64,000 bases of DNA from Rhizobium sp. GN54 (GTDB lineage Bacteria > Pseudomonadota > Alphaproteobacteria > Rhizobiales > Rhizobiaceae): contig NZ_JAJNCZ010000016.1 of the NCBI RefSeq assembly GCF_021026345.1, positions 1-64,000 on the forward strand, in the 5' to 3' direction. The notes below the pieces were generated by a model. That model saw nothing but the letters and a program-made list of their open reading frames with translations, did not search any database and was not told the DNA's origin. The position numbers and the translations under genes are program-made. Below, one piece after another: positions 1 through 8,413 of the stretch (positions are counted from its first letter, which is position 1; each line of letters opens with the position of its first letter).

Positions 1-109
1 CACTCATCGCAATCAATCCCATCCGCAATCTCCCAGACGTCATTCAGACCCGGGGAGTGTGACATTCCAACTTTGCAGAAACAGGACATTCTAACTTTGC
101 GGCTACACA
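1..109. mobile_element. Possible terminus of an IS21-type insertion sequence (interior lies left of the window)
   Basis: Two 16-bp direct repeats, GACATTCCAACTTTGC (61-76) and GACATTCTAACTTTGC (85-100), differ at one base and are spaced 24 bp apart. They are followed by GGCTACACA, which read outward on the minus strand begins TGTGTAGCC. Multiple short direct repeats inside a TG...CA end are typical of IS21-family termini. No transposase is visible because the element would extend off the left edge. Bases 1-60 show no convincing reading frame. The family assignment rests on pattern only. Confidence 0.4.
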
Positions 110-204
110 AGAAGATCACATAAGTTCTATTATGGAACTCGTTTGCTTACCCCGGATCAGCGCGCATTTTCCGGTGTGGCGGCGCGGGCCTTTCACGCCC
201 GACA

Positions 205-1488
205 TCACCGCGCGCCGAACAGGTAAAGCGACGCCAGGCTGACGCCCGGGATATAGGTGATCAGCGCCAGGCACAGGACGATCACCCCGACGAGCGGCAC
301 CAGATAGGGGATCATCCGGTGCAACGAGATGTTGGCGACCGCGCAGGCAGCAAAGAGATTGACCCCGAAAGGCGGCGTGATCATGCCCATCGCGAGGTTG
401 GTGATCATGATCATGCCGAAATGCACCGGGTCGATGCCGTAGCGCATGGCGACAGGCGCAAGGATCGGCGCGATGACGACGATCGAGGCAGACGTCTCTA
501 CGAACATGCCGATCAGGAACAGGATCAGGTTGACCGCGAGCAGGAACATGATCGGGCTGTCGAAGGTCGCCACGAGCCACTCGCTGATTGCCGCAGGGGT
601 GCCGGCCCGTGTCAGCACGAAGGAGAAAAGCCCGGCCATCGAGATGATGAACATGATGATCGCCGACGACAGCGTCGAGCGGCGAAGGACGGACAGAAGG
701 CCCGCGAAAGTCAGTTCGCGATAGACCGCCATGCTGACCACAAGCGCGTAGAAGACGGCGATGACGGAGGCCTCCGTCGGCGTGAAGACGCCGCCATAGA
801 TGCCGCCGAGAATGATCACCGGCATGGCGAGCGCGAAGACGGACCGGCGGAGGCTGGGCAGGAAAGCCTTGCGCTCGCTTTCGGCCGCCTCGGGCGGCTG
901 GTGCCGGAAGCGCGACCAGACGATGACGAAGATGCCGAGCGCAACCGCGATGAGCAGGCCCGGACCGAGTCCGGCGATGAAGAGGTCGCCGACCGGCGCG
1001 CCTGCCGATACGCCATAGAGGATCATGGGGATCGACGGCGGGATGATGACGCCGAGTTCGGCGGCGGTTGCCTGCAGCGAGGCGGCAAATCCGACCGGAT
1101 AGTTCTGCCTGACCATCGCCGGGATGAGGATCGCGCCGATGGCATAGGTGGTCGCGACCGAGGAACCGGAAACAGCGGCGAAGATCATGCAGACGATTAT
1201 GCAGGTGACCGGCAGGCCACCGCGCGTATCGCCGACGAGGCTTTCAACGAGGTCGACCAGACGCTTCGAGATGCCGCCGGCAGCCATCAGGTTGCCCGCA
1301 ACGATGAAAAACGGAATGGCGGCCAGCGGAAATTTGTCGAGCGCGATGAAGGCCTGCTGCGGGATAACCAGCAGCGGCAGGTTGGAAAAGCCGGCGGTAC
1401 CGACCACGCCCGCAAGCCCGATGGCGACAGCGACGGGGACTGCTAGCCCCATCAGGACGACCATGACGGCAATCATCGAAAACAGCAT
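205..1488 (-). CDS. dctM: TRAP transporter large permease (DctM family)
   Basis: A 427-residue, strongly hydrophobic protein with about twelve membrane segments, the normal size for the DctM/YiaN large permease of a tripartite ATP-independent periplasmic transporter. The family uses an ion gradient to drive uptake of carboxylates delivered by a periplasmic DctP protein. Conserved-looking loops are visible, such as PLAAIPFFIVAGNLM near residue 60 and a Pro-rich MITPPFGVN segment near 375. It is the last gene of a dctP-dctQ-dctM set on the minus strand, 9 bp after dctQ. Its position next to CoA-transferase, hydratase and lyase genes suggests a small dicarboxylate such as itaconate as substrate (inference). 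Confidence 0.93.
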   Translation of the reverse strand: MLFSMIAVMVVLMGLAVPVAVAIGLAGVVGTAGFSNLPLLVIPQQAFIALDKFPLAAIPFFIVAGNLMAAGGISKRLVDLVESLVGDTRGGLPVTCIIVCMIFAAVSGSSVATTYAIGAILIPAMVRQNYPVGFAASLQATAAELGVIIPPSIPMILYGVSAGAPVGDLFIAGLGPGLLIAVALGIFVIVWSRFRHQPPEAAESERKAFLPSLRRSVFALAMPVIILGGIYGGVFTPTEASVIAVFYALVVSMAVYRELTFAGLLSVLRRSTLSSAIIMFIISMAGLFSFVLTRAGTPAAISEWLVATFDSPIMFLLAVNLILFLIGMFVETSASIVVIAPILAPVAMRYGIDPVHFGMIMITNLAMGMITPPFGVNLFAACAVANISLHRMIPYLVPLVGVIVLCLALITYIPGVSLASLYLFGAR

Positions 1489-1497
1489 GATCGTGTC

Positions 1498-2016
1498 CTA
1501 ACCCGCGTTTTCGGTGCGGTGATCGCCGGTTTGGGCGGGATCGACGAGGTGGGCGACAAGGGCGAGCGCCGAGAGCACCGCGCCGACAGGCAGCGCCGCA
1601 TAGGCATAAGAGGCAGAGATGCCGAGACCGGCGATCGTCTGGAACTGGACGCGCTGCACCAGCACGCAACCGAACCAGAAGAGGATGGCGAGCAGCGCGA
1701 GGATCGACACGGTGGAAACAAACCGCACCAGCACCCGCAAGCGTCCGGTGCTGATCTTCATCAGCAGGTCGACCGAGATCAGCGTGCCGGTGCGCATGGC
1801 GCCCGCAAGCGCCACATAGGCCATCCAGATCAGCGTCGTCTGGATCAGCGGCTCCGACCAGGAAGCCGGCGCATGCAGGACGAAGCGGGCGAGCACCTGA
1901 TAGAAGCCGACGAGGCAGGCAAGCGCCAGCCCCGCCGTTCCAAACCAGACGGCCATCCGGGTGACGAGGTCTTCCACGAGAAGGAAGGCCTCACGAAAGG
2001 TCGAACCGGCAATCAT
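1498..2016 (-). CDS. dctQ: TRAP transporter small permease (DctQ family)
   Basis: A 172-residue protein with four predicted membrane helices, matching the DctQ small permease in size and topology. It pairs with the large permease encoded 9 bp downstream. The start codon overlaps the dctP stop codon as ATGA (2013-2016), which suggests translational coupling. The segment SWSEPLIQTTLIWMAYVALAG near residues 55-75 is characteristic of the family. It has no catalytic role and serves as the membrane partner that helps dock the substrate-loaded DctP protein. Confidence 0.92.
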   Translation of the reverse strand: MIAGSTFREAFLLVEDLVTRMAVWFGTAGLALACLVGFYQVLARFVLHAPASWSEPLIQTTLIWMAYVALAGAMRTGTLISVDLLMKISTGRLRVLVRFVSTVSILALLAILFWFGCVLVQRVQFQTIAGLGISASYAYAALPVGAVLSALALVAHLVDPAQTGDHRTENAG

Positions 2017-2987
2017 TTCGTGGCGGCGATCGCGTCGAGCCGTTCCTGGCCGAAGGTCTTGGCGAACTCGGCATAGAGCCCGTCGAGCTTGCCGCGGAAC
2101 GAGGCCTTGTCGACGTCGGTGACGACGGTCATGCCCTGCGACTTCAGCGTATCGAGGCCGGAGGTCAGCACCGTCTCGACTTCCTTCCGATTGCGCGCCA
2201 TGGCGTTCCTCGCGGCCTCCTTGAACACGGCCTTGTCCTCGTCGCTCAGGCCGTCAAAGACCGACGGCGAAACGAGCAGCACGAGCGGCGTGAAGGCATG
2301 GTCGGTCATGCTGAGATATTTCTGCACCTCGCCGAAGCGGTTGTTGATGATGGCGCCGACCGGGTTTTCCTGCCCGTCGACGACGCCCTGCTGGAGGGCG
2401 GTGTAGACTTCCGGGATCGCCATCGGCGTCGGCAGGACGCCGAGTTCACGCCATACGGCGATGTGCATGTCGTTCTGCTGCGTGCGGATCTTCAGCCCTT
2501 CCGAATCCGCCGCCGTCTTCACGGGGCGCACATTGTTGGTGAGCTGGCGGAAGCCCATGCCGCCGAAGGCGAGGCCGACCAGCCCCTTCTTCGGCAGCTC
2601 GTCCAGGATCTGCTGGCCGATCGGACCGTTCAGCACGGCCTGCGCATGATCGAAATCCCGGAACAGGAAGGGGATGTCGAAGATCGCGAAGGACGGATCG
2701 AAATTGACGACGATCGAGGTGCTGACGACGGTCATGTCGACGGTGCCGAGCTGCACGCCCTCGATCACCTCGCGGTCGCCGCCGAGCGCGCCACCGCCCT
2801 GCAGGCGGATCTCGATGCGGCCGCCGGTCTTTTCCTTCACCTCTTCGGCGAACTGGCCCATCGCGATCGCCTCCGGTGCCTGCGCGCCGCCGACGAAGCC
2901 CAGATTGAGCGTGGTTTCGGCCTGCGCCCAGGCAAGGCCCGGCAGGCTCGCCAGCAGGATGCCGGCTGCGACAAGTGCTTTCTTCAT
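2013..2987 (-). CDS. dctP: TRAP transporter periplasmic substrate-binding protein (DctP family)
   Basis: A 324-residue precursor from the ATG at 2987, chosen because a strong GGAGGAGAGA ribosome site lies just upstream; an upstream in-frame start at 3002 has none. Residues 1-26 (MKKALVAAGILLASLPGLAWAQA) form a Sec signal peptide. Family motifs include KIRTQQNDMHIAVWRELG near residue 165 and the substrate-contact region YTALQQGVVDGQENPVG near 200, whose Arg and Asn residues bind the ligand carboxylate in DctP proteins. It is the first gene of the dctPQM set and follows the enolase-superfamily gene by about 37 bp, so all four are probably one transcript divergent from the LysR gene. Confidence 0.93.
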   Translation of the reverse strand: MKKALVAAGILLASLPGLAWAQAETTLNLGFVGGAQAPEAIAMGQFAEEVKEKTGGRIEIRLQGGGALGGDREVIEGVQLGTVDMTVVSTSIVVNFDPSFAIFDIPFLFRDFDHAQAVLNGPIGQQILDELPKKGLVGLAFGGMGFRQLTNNVRPVKTAADSEGLKIRTQQNDMHIAVWRELGVLPTPMAIPEVYTALQQGVVDGQENPVGAIINNRFGEVQKYLSMTDHAFTPLVLLVSPSVFDGLSDEDKAVFKEAARNAMARNRKEVETVLTSGLDTLKSQGMTVVTDVDKASFRGKLDGLYAEFAKTFGQERLDAIAATK

Positions 2988-3024
2988 GGTTCTCTCCTCC
3001 ACTTCAATTTCCGAGCCGGCAGGC

Positions 3025-4203
3025 TCAGGCTTCGAGGACCCAATGGTCCGTCACGTAATCCGCAAGGCGCTCGATGTCGATCGCAATGCCGAGACCCGCC
3101 CCGTCGGGAACGGCGATCTCGCCCTTTCCATCCGGCCGGGGATCGTAGAGCCGCTCGCGCAGCGGGTTGAAACTCATATCGTATTCGAAGACAGGCGCGC
3201 CGATGCGCCCCCTGCCCGGCAACAGCGTCGCGGCATACTGCAGCGAGGCAAGGAAATTGATCGCCGAGCCCCAGACATGCGGGGCGACGGGCACGTCGAA
3301 GGCGTCGGCGAGCCCGGCCACCCTGATGCCCTCGGTGAGACCGCCGCAGATGGCGAGATCCGGCTGGACGATGTCGAGCGTGCCGGCTGCAATGAAAGGC
3401 GCAAAGGCCTGCACGCCGCAGAAGGATTCGCCGCCCGCCAGCGGCAGCGGCAGCATCTGCGCAAGACGCCGGTAGGCGTCCAGATCGTCGTGGCGCACCG
3501 GCTCCTCGAGCCAGGCGAGCTTCGCATCGGCCGCCTGATAGGCGAGCGAGACGGCGTCGCGCACGGTGGATGCCTCATTGAGGTCCGCCATCAGCATCGC
3601 ATCCTCGCCGAGGATCGTGCGCGCCCGCCGGATCGCCGAAAGGTCCGACGCTTCATCGATGCCGATCCGGATCTTGACCGCGCTGAACCCCAGTTCGGCA
3701 TAAAGCCCGATCGCCGCGTCGAACCCGTCGTAGCGATCATCGCCGGCCGGGAGCAGCGGGCCGCTGGCATAGGCCTTGATGGAGGAACGCAGCGCGCCTC
3801 CGAGCAATTCATGGATCGGCTTGCCGACGGTCCGGCCGTATCCGTCCCAGAGCGCGATGTCGAGCGCGCTGACGGCCATGTGAACCTGGCCGCGCCTGTC
3901 GGGCACCGCGGCCTCCAGCAGCCTGGCCTGTGCGGCGCGCGGATTGGTGATGTCCATGCCGAAGAGCTTCGGCGCGAGCATCGTCCGGATCAGTTCGCTG
4001 GCGGCCGCCGGATAGGCCCAGGTTTCGCCCCAGCCGGATATTCCGCCGGCGGTCGTGACCTTGACCAGCAGCGACGCGCGCTCGCGGAAGGTTCGCAGCG
4101 CATTGCCCGCGACTCTCGGCATGGCACACCGAAGCCCAAAGGCTTCCACCCGGACGATACGCTCACTCGACTGCAATCTGACGGCTCCCCTGCTTGCAGT
4201 CAC
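3025..4203 (-). CDS. Enolase-superfamily enzyme, mandelate racemase/muconate lactonizing type
   Basis: A 392-residue protein with the superfamily pattern. The first acid/base strand reads VKIRIG (K-x-R where mandelate racemase has K-x-K). Metal ligands are in MADLNEA, WLEEPV and GGESFCG, and the end-of-barrel His is in APHVWGSAINF, paired with an Asp in DIVQPD. This predicts a racemase, epimerase or acid-sugar dehydratase acting on an alpha-hydroxy or alpha-branched carboxylate; the substrate cannot be read from sequence. The GTG at 4203 is the only plausible start before conserved sequence, and no clear ribosome site precedes it. It heads the TRAP operon, so its substrate is probably what the TRAP system imports. 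It is not part of the itaconate locus known from Pseudomonas. Confidence 0.85.
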   Translation of the reverse strand: MTASRGAVRLQSSERIVRVEAFGLRCAMPRVAGNALRTFRERASLLVKVTTAGGISGWGETWAYPAAASELIRTMLAPKLFGMDITNPRAAQARLLEAAVPDRRGQVHMAVSALDIALWDGYGRTVGKPIHELLGGALRSSIKAYASGPLLPAGDDRYDGFDAAIGLYAELGFSAVKIRIGIDEASDLSAIRRARTILGEDAMLMADLNEASTVRDAVSLAYQAADAKLAWLEEPVRHDDLDAYRRLAQMLPLPLAGGESFCGVQAFAPFIAAGTLDIVQPDLAICGGLTEGIRVAGLADAFDVPVAPHVWGSAINFLASLQYAATLLPGRGRIGAPVFEYDMSFNPLRERLYDPRPDGKGEIAVPDGAGLGIAIDIERLADYVTDHWVLEA

Positions 4204-4269
4204 CGGGATAGCGATTTAGTTTTCCTGCGACAAATTAGAAGTTTTCCGAATGAAAGATTAGGTAAGCAA

Positions 4270-5172
4270 ATGAATCGGATCACGATCGCCCAGCTCGAAG
4301 CCTTGTTCTGGACGGCGACGCTGCGATCCGTCGATGCGGCGGCACGGCGCCTGAACCTCTCCCAGCCGACGATCTCGCTCAGGCTGAAGGCGCTGGAGAG
4401 CGAGATCGGCACGCCGCTCTTCGAGCGCGTCGGACGCGGCATCCGGCCGACGCTCGCCGGGCATGCGTTGATCGAGGACGTGAAGGGCGTGCTCGACGGG
4501 GTGGAGCGCATCGCGGGCCACAGGCCGGGCACCGGCGTCGGCGGCACGATCCGCGTCGGCTTCGCGGAGGGTTTCGCGATGATCTGCCTGTCGCCGATCC
4601 TGAAACGCGTCCATGCGCTCTATCCCGAACTGACACCGGAGGTCATGGTATCGACGACGGCTTTCGTCGAGCCGGACCTTCATGCCCGCAAGCTCGACCT
4701 CGCCTTCCTCGTCAACCCGGCCGAGCATGAGGATTTCACGCTTGTGCCGCTCGGCGCGCAGGAAACCGCGTGGATCGCCGCCACGAGCTTCGACCTCCCG
4801 CAGGTCGTCACTCCGCACGGCCTCGTCAGCCTGCCGGTCATCTCCAACCCGTCGGGCAGCATCAACTATCGGCAGGTGCGCGGCTGGTTCGCCAGCGCCG
4901 GCCTGACGCCGCGCCGTCTCGACATCTGCAACAGCGTCGCCATGCTCGCCCATCTTGTCGACACGGGCGTGGCGATCGGCATCTATCCGAGCAAGATGGC
5001 GGAGCAAGGTGCGAAGGAGGGACGCGTGCGGGTGCTCCGCAGCAGCCCGCCGATTGCCGATACACCGATCTTCGCCAGTTACCCGACCGACACGAGCGAC
5101 GCCAATGTGCGTGCTTTCGTCAACACCGTGCGGCAGGTGCTGTCCGAGATGGACTACCTCAAGGGCGGCTGA
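4270..5172 (+). CDS. LysR-family transcriptional regulator
   Basis: A 300-residue protein beginning MNRITIAQLEALFWTATLRS. The N-terminal winged helix-turn-helix is clear (AARRLNLSQPTISLRLKALE, residues 22-41), and residues 90-295 form the periplasmic-binding-like effector domain. It is divergent from the enolase/TRAP operon across a 66-bp gap and convergent with the CitE-like lyase gene, whose stop lies only 6 bp away. That placement is usual for a LysR activator of the neighbouring catabolic genes. A LysR gene also adjoins the itaconate genes of Pseudomonas. Control of both flanking operons is inferred. Confidence 0.9.
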   Translation: MNRITIAQLEALFWTATLRSVDAAARRLNLSQPTISLRLKALESEIGTPLFERVGRGIRPTLAGHALIEDVKGVLDGVERIAGHRPGTGVGGTIRVGFAEGFAMICLSPILKRVHALYPELTPEVMVSTTAFVEPDLHARKLDLAFLVNPAEHEDFTLVPLGAQETAWIAATSFDLPQVVTPHGLVSLPVISNPSGSINYRQVRGWFASAGLTPRRLDICNSVAMLAHLVDTGVAIGIYPSKMAEQGAKEGRVRVLRSSPPIADTPIFASYPTDTSDANVRAFVNTVRQVLSEMDYLKGG

Positions 5173-5178
5173 CGGCCC

Positions 5179-6015
5179 TTACGGCCCCTCTCCTGCCGCA
5201 TCGAGAACGGCCCGCGCGCGTTCGACGACCGGGCGATCGATCATCCTGCCGTCGAGTTGCACGACGCCGCCTTTCGCCGCGCGGACGGCGGCGACGATGC
5301 GGCGCGCCCGGTCGATCTCCGCTTCGGTCGGCGCGAAGCCGCAGTTCACCGCCGCCACCTGCCGCGGATGCAGGCAGAGCTTTGCCGTGAAGCCGAGATC
5401 GCGGGCACGCGCCACATCAGCGGCGAGCGCGCCCATGTCTTCAAGGTCCACCGTGACGCCGTCGACGGGCGGCGGCAGGCCGGCATGGCGGGATGCGATG
5501 GCGATCTGAAGCCGCACTGGATCGAGGCTTGCACCGGTGCCGGGGATGCGCGCATCGAGCCCGAAATCGAGATTGCCGAAGGCGATGCGGCAGAGGCCGG
5601 GCGCGGCCGCGAGATCGTGGAGTTGCATGAGCCCCTCGACGCTTTCGACAAGCGCGATCAGGGGACGGCCCGGCAGTCGTCGGGAGACGTCGTTCAACGC
5701 GGCCACGCTGGCCTTGGGGACCATGACGACCGCTGCCGGATAGGCCGCGAGTGCCGCAAGGTCCGGGGTGAACCACGGCGTATCGGCACCGTTGATGCGC
5801 AGAACCCCGCCCCCGCCCTGCCGGAACCAGTCCGCCGCAGCCGCCCGAGCCGCCTCCTTGTCGTCCGGCCCGACAGCATCCTCCAGATCGATGATGATGC
5901 TGTCGGCACCGGATGCCGCGGCCTTTGCGACGCGGTCGGGGCGATTGCCCGGTACGAAGAGATAGCTCGCCGGCTGCCGCCGTCCGGAACGGTCCGGGTT
6001 GCCCGCCTCAGTCAT
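5179..6015 (-). CDS. ccl: HpcH/HpaI (CitE-like) lyase, probable citramalyl-CoA lyase
   Basis: A 278-residue CitE/Ccl-like protein. Motifs include SYLFVPGNRPDRVAKA at the N terminus, the metal-site region IIIDLEDAV, a substrate Arg in VLRIN, the catalytic-region Glu in ALVESVEG, FGNLDFGLD and KLCLHPRQV. CitE-like lyases cleave C5 or C6 acyl-CoAs; citramalyl-CoA lyase yields acetyl-CoA and pyruvate. The start at 6015 overlaps the end of the upstream hydratase gene by 8 bp, so the two are coupled. Together with the MaoC-like hydratase and CoA-transferase it completes an itaconate-type route. The family call is firm; the exact substrate is inferred from the neighbours, and malyl-CoA-type substrates remain possible. 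Confidence 0.82.
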   Translation of the reverse strand: MTEAGNPDRSGRRQPASYLFVPGNRPDRVAKAAASGADSIIIDLEDAVGPDDKEAARAAAADWFRQGGGGVLRINGADTPWFTPDLAALAAYPAAVVMVPKASVAALNDVSRRLPGRPLIALVESVEGLMQLHDLAAAPGLCRIAFGNLDFGLDARIPGTGASLDPVRLQIAIASRHAGLPPPVDGVTVDLEDMGALAADVARARDLGFTAKLCLHPRQVAAVNCGFAPTEAEIDRARRIVAAVRAAKGGVVQLDGRMIDRPVVERARAVLDAAGEGP

Positions 6016-6865
6016 CGAACCGCGCCTCCGCCCGCATGGCGAGCTCTCCCTCCGGCCCGCGCGCCCGGAGCGACAGGACGCCGTCGCTATCCGATGGTGT
6101 CGCTTCCAGACGGAACGGGCGATCGACGAAGAGCGGTGCGGTTGCCCGGAAGGTGAAACCTCGGAGCGAGGCACCGGTCCCGCAACGGGCGGCAAGACCG
6201 TGCAGCAACGTGGCGATCAACGGGCCATGCACGACGAGATCGCGATAGCCCTCCACCGTGCGGGCATAGGGCTGGTCGTAGTGGATGCGATGCCCGTTTT
6301 CCGTCAGCGCCGAGTAGCGGAAGAGGAGCACCGGGTCCGGCGTGAAGGGCTCCGACCACCGCGCGTCACCGGGAGCAAAAACCGGCGTCGCGCCCGGCGC
6401 GCCCGGAAGGGCGGCTTCGCGGAAGACGAGATCCTGTTCCTCCTCGATGCAGAGCGTCGCCCCCGAGGAGATGCGGTGGCGGACCGTCACGAAGGCGAGA
6501 CGCCCCGAGCGGCCCGGCTTGGAGACGACGTCCAGGATTTCGCTTTCGCGGCTTGCCTTCGTCCCGACCGGCAGCGGCGTATGATAGGTCAGCCGCCCGC
6601 CCGCCCACATGCGGCGCGGCAGGCCGAGGTCCGGCAGGAAGCCGCCGCGCTTCGGATGGCCGTCCGGCCCCAGTTCGCTGCGCCGCGCGGCGGGATTGAA
6701 GAACATCCAGTGCCAGGCCGGTGGCAGCGCCGCACCGCCGCCCGGCACGCCGTCAAGGTCGAGTGTCGCGGCCAGCGCCGCGACACGGTCTGCCGCGATC
6801 ACCGCGTGCCGGCGGTCCGTCCGGCCGATGGTGTCCCTGCCGTCCGGGGTGCTGTCCGAGGACAT
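6008..6865 (-). CDS. ich: MaoC/HTD2-like acyl-CoA hydratase, probable itaconyl-CoA (mesaconyl-C4-CoA type) hydratase
   Basis: A 285-residue double hot-dog protein. The C-terminal half has the hydratase-2 signature FRYSALTENGHRIHYD followed by VHGPLIATLL, with the Asn-x-His-x-Ile-His-x-Asp residues of the active site. Proteins of this layout include mesaconyl-C4-CoA hydratase and the itaconyl-CoA hydratase of Pseudomonas. The ATG at 6865 is preferred over 6880 because AAAGGAAGAG precedes it. It lies between an MmgE/PrpD gene and the lyase gene. The expected reaction is itaconyl-CoA plus water giving citramalyl-CoA; the substrate is inferred from context. Confidence 0.82.
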   Translation of the reverse strand: MSSDSTPDGRDTIGRTDRRHAVIAADRVAALAATLDLDGVPGGGAALPPAWHWMFFNPAARRSELGPDGHPKRGGFLPDLGLPRRMWAGGRLTYHTPLPVGTKASRESEILDVVSKPGRSGRLAFVTVRHRISSGATLCIEEEQDLVFREAALPGAPGATPVFAPGDARWSEPFTPDPVLLFRYSALTENGHRIHYDQPYARTVEGYRDLVVHGPLIATLLHGLAARCGTGASLRGFTFRATAPLFVDRPFRLEATPSDSDGVLSLRARGPEGELAMRAEARFDD

Positions 6866-6895
6866 CGCTCTTCCTTTCATTGACTGGCGGAGACG

Positions 6896-8371
6896 CTACC
6901 CCGCTGCGCCGCCCTGCCATTCCAGCAGCTCGAAAATCCGCCCGACATCGCCGGCCTCGTCCAGCGACCAGACGAAATCGAAGACCTGCTGCATGCGATC
7001 CGCATCGATCAGGCCCTCGGCGCAATCGCGGAATTTTCCTTCGAGCTCCGCGTCTGACAGCGGGTTGTGCGGGCTGCCGCGATAGTTCTCGTCGGCCCAG
7101 CGCTCGAAATGGCGGCCGTCCTTCGTCGTCACCTCGATCTTCGAGCGGATGCGGTCCCAGCCCATGTCCTCGATCGACTGGTCGAACGCGGTCTCGATCC
7201 GCCGCTGCATGTCCTGCGACGCCTTTGAGGAGACAAATTCGTCGGTGAATTCCGCCTTGCCCGCTCGGCCGGCGAGGATGATCGCCGTCAGCAGGAAGGC
7301 GAAGGAGAATTTTCCCTCGAGCTCCGTCGTCGCGATGCGGAAGCGGATGGGGCCGAGCACGTTGCTGCCGGCCTTCAACGTGACGGACTGGATGTCGTCG
7401 GCGGCAAGCCCGTTCTCGCGCATCAGGAAGAGCATCGCATCCATGCTCGGATGGGTCAGCACGCCCGACGGATAGGGTTTGATCGAGACGCCGGGGCTTG
7501 CCATCGTGTGCGGCTTGCCGAAACGGTCGCGCACCAGCGCCGGCTCGCCGCCGGGACCGGCGATCGCCAGATACCCCCAGCGCCCGTCGAGCGATTCCGG
7601 ATTGGCGGAGAGGCCGTGACGGGCGAGCAGCGCCGCCGTGACGCCGTTTTCCGCCGCCCGGCCGACATGCATCGGCTTGGTCATCGTGCCGAAGCCGGCG
7701 CGGATGCCCGACGCCATCGAGGCGGCAAGGCCGAGCGCCTGCGCAACGCCCGCCGCGTCGAGGCCGAGCATCTTGGCCGCAGCGGCCGCAGCCGCAAAGG
7801 TGCCGATGGTGCCGGAGGTGTGGAAGCCGCGCATGTAATGGTCCGGATTGATTGCTTCCGCCACCTTGCAGCCAACCTCGAAACGCGCCGAGAAGGCCGT
7901 CAGGAGCCGCTTGCCGTCAACCGGGCGCCCCGTCTCGGCGGCCACGAGGTCCGACATGGTTAGCGCCGCGATCAGCGGCGGCATGGTCGGGTGCATCAGC
8001 AGGCCGTAAGGGCGGCCCGGACCTTCGGCAAGCTGCGTGTCGTCCCAGTCCATCGCATGGCCAGCCGTGCCGCCCCATAGTGCTGCGAGATGGGCGGGCA
8101 CCCGGCTTGCCGCCCGGCCAATCAGCCGGGCCTGCGGCGTGCCTGCAAGGCTGGCGACATAGGCCCCGAGCGGCTTCATGCCAGGCTGCTCGGTGCCGGC
8201 GAGGGCTACGGCGAGACCGTCGAGTACGCAGCGACGCGCGAGCCGGAGCGTCTCGCCGTCGAGGTCGGTATAGTCGAGGTCGGCGACGAAGCTTGCGGCC
8301 GCCTTCGTGAGGCCGGAAAGATGGGCGTGCGGATCATCGCTCGCGGCGGACGTCTTTGGGTGCTGGTTCAC
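6896..8371 (-). CDS. MmgE/PrpD-family protein 1
   Basis: A 491-residue member of the family that contains 2-methylcitrate dehydratase and cis-aconitate decarboxylase. The helical-domain active-site strip reads AMDWDDTQL, followed by a GRPYGLLMHPT segment that keeps the HP pair. The Lys/His motif is GTMTKPMHVGRAAENG. It starts with GTG at 8371 behind GGGAGGAA. The DDTQL variant and the longer RPYGLL insert match the third paralogue (25544-26962). An MmgE/PrpD gene is also part of the Pseudomonas itaconate locus. Whether it makes itaconate from aconitate, dehydrates another acid or isomerises is unknown; it is one of four paralogues in this window. Confidence 0.88.
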   Translation of the reverse strand: MNQHPKTSAASDDPHAHLSGLTKAAASFVADLDYTDLDGETLRLARRCVLDGLAVALAGTEQPGMKPLGAYVASLAGTPQARLIGRAASRVPAHLAALWGGTAGHAMDWDDTQLAEGPGRPYGLLMHPTMPPLIAALTMSDLVAAETGRPVDGKRLLTAFSARFEVGCKVAEAINPDHYMRGFHTSGTIGTFAAAAAAAKMLGLDAAGVAQALGLAASMASGIRAGFGTMTKPMHVGRAAENGVTAALLARHGLSANPESLDGRWGYLAIAGPGGEPALVRDRFGKPHTMASPGVSIKPYPSGVLTHPSMDAMLFLMRENGLAADDIQSVTLKAGSNVLGPIRFRIATTELEGKFSFAFLLTAIILAGRAGKAEFTDEFVSSKASQDMQRRIETAFDQSIEDMGWDRIRSKIEVTTKDGRHFERWADENYRGSPHNPLSDAELEGKFRDCAEGLIDADRMQQVFDFVWSLDEAGDVGRIFELLEWQGGAAG

Positions 8372-8413
8372 GGTATTCCTCCCATCGCGCTGGTCTGCGC
8401 ATATCTCATCGGC

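Noticed and set aside
319-1446. Long plus-strand open frames opposite the TRAP, MmgE/PrpD, acyl-CoA dehydrogenase and TctA genes
   Set aside because: They are very rich in Arg, Asp, His and Gly with no fold-like pattern, lie antisense to well-supported genes, and arise from high-GC third positions. They are shadows, not overlapping genes.
2674-4269. N-terminal extension of the LysR frame
   Set aside because: The frame is open far upstream, but the LysR start at 4270 (MNRITIAQLEALFW) matches the family exactly. The upstream part is antisense to dctP and the enolase-superfamily gene.
4204-4269. LysR T-N11-A operator in the divergent gap
   Set aside because: TTAGTTTTCC and TTAGAAGTTTTCC repeats are visible, but no convincing palindromic LysR box could be fixed by eye.
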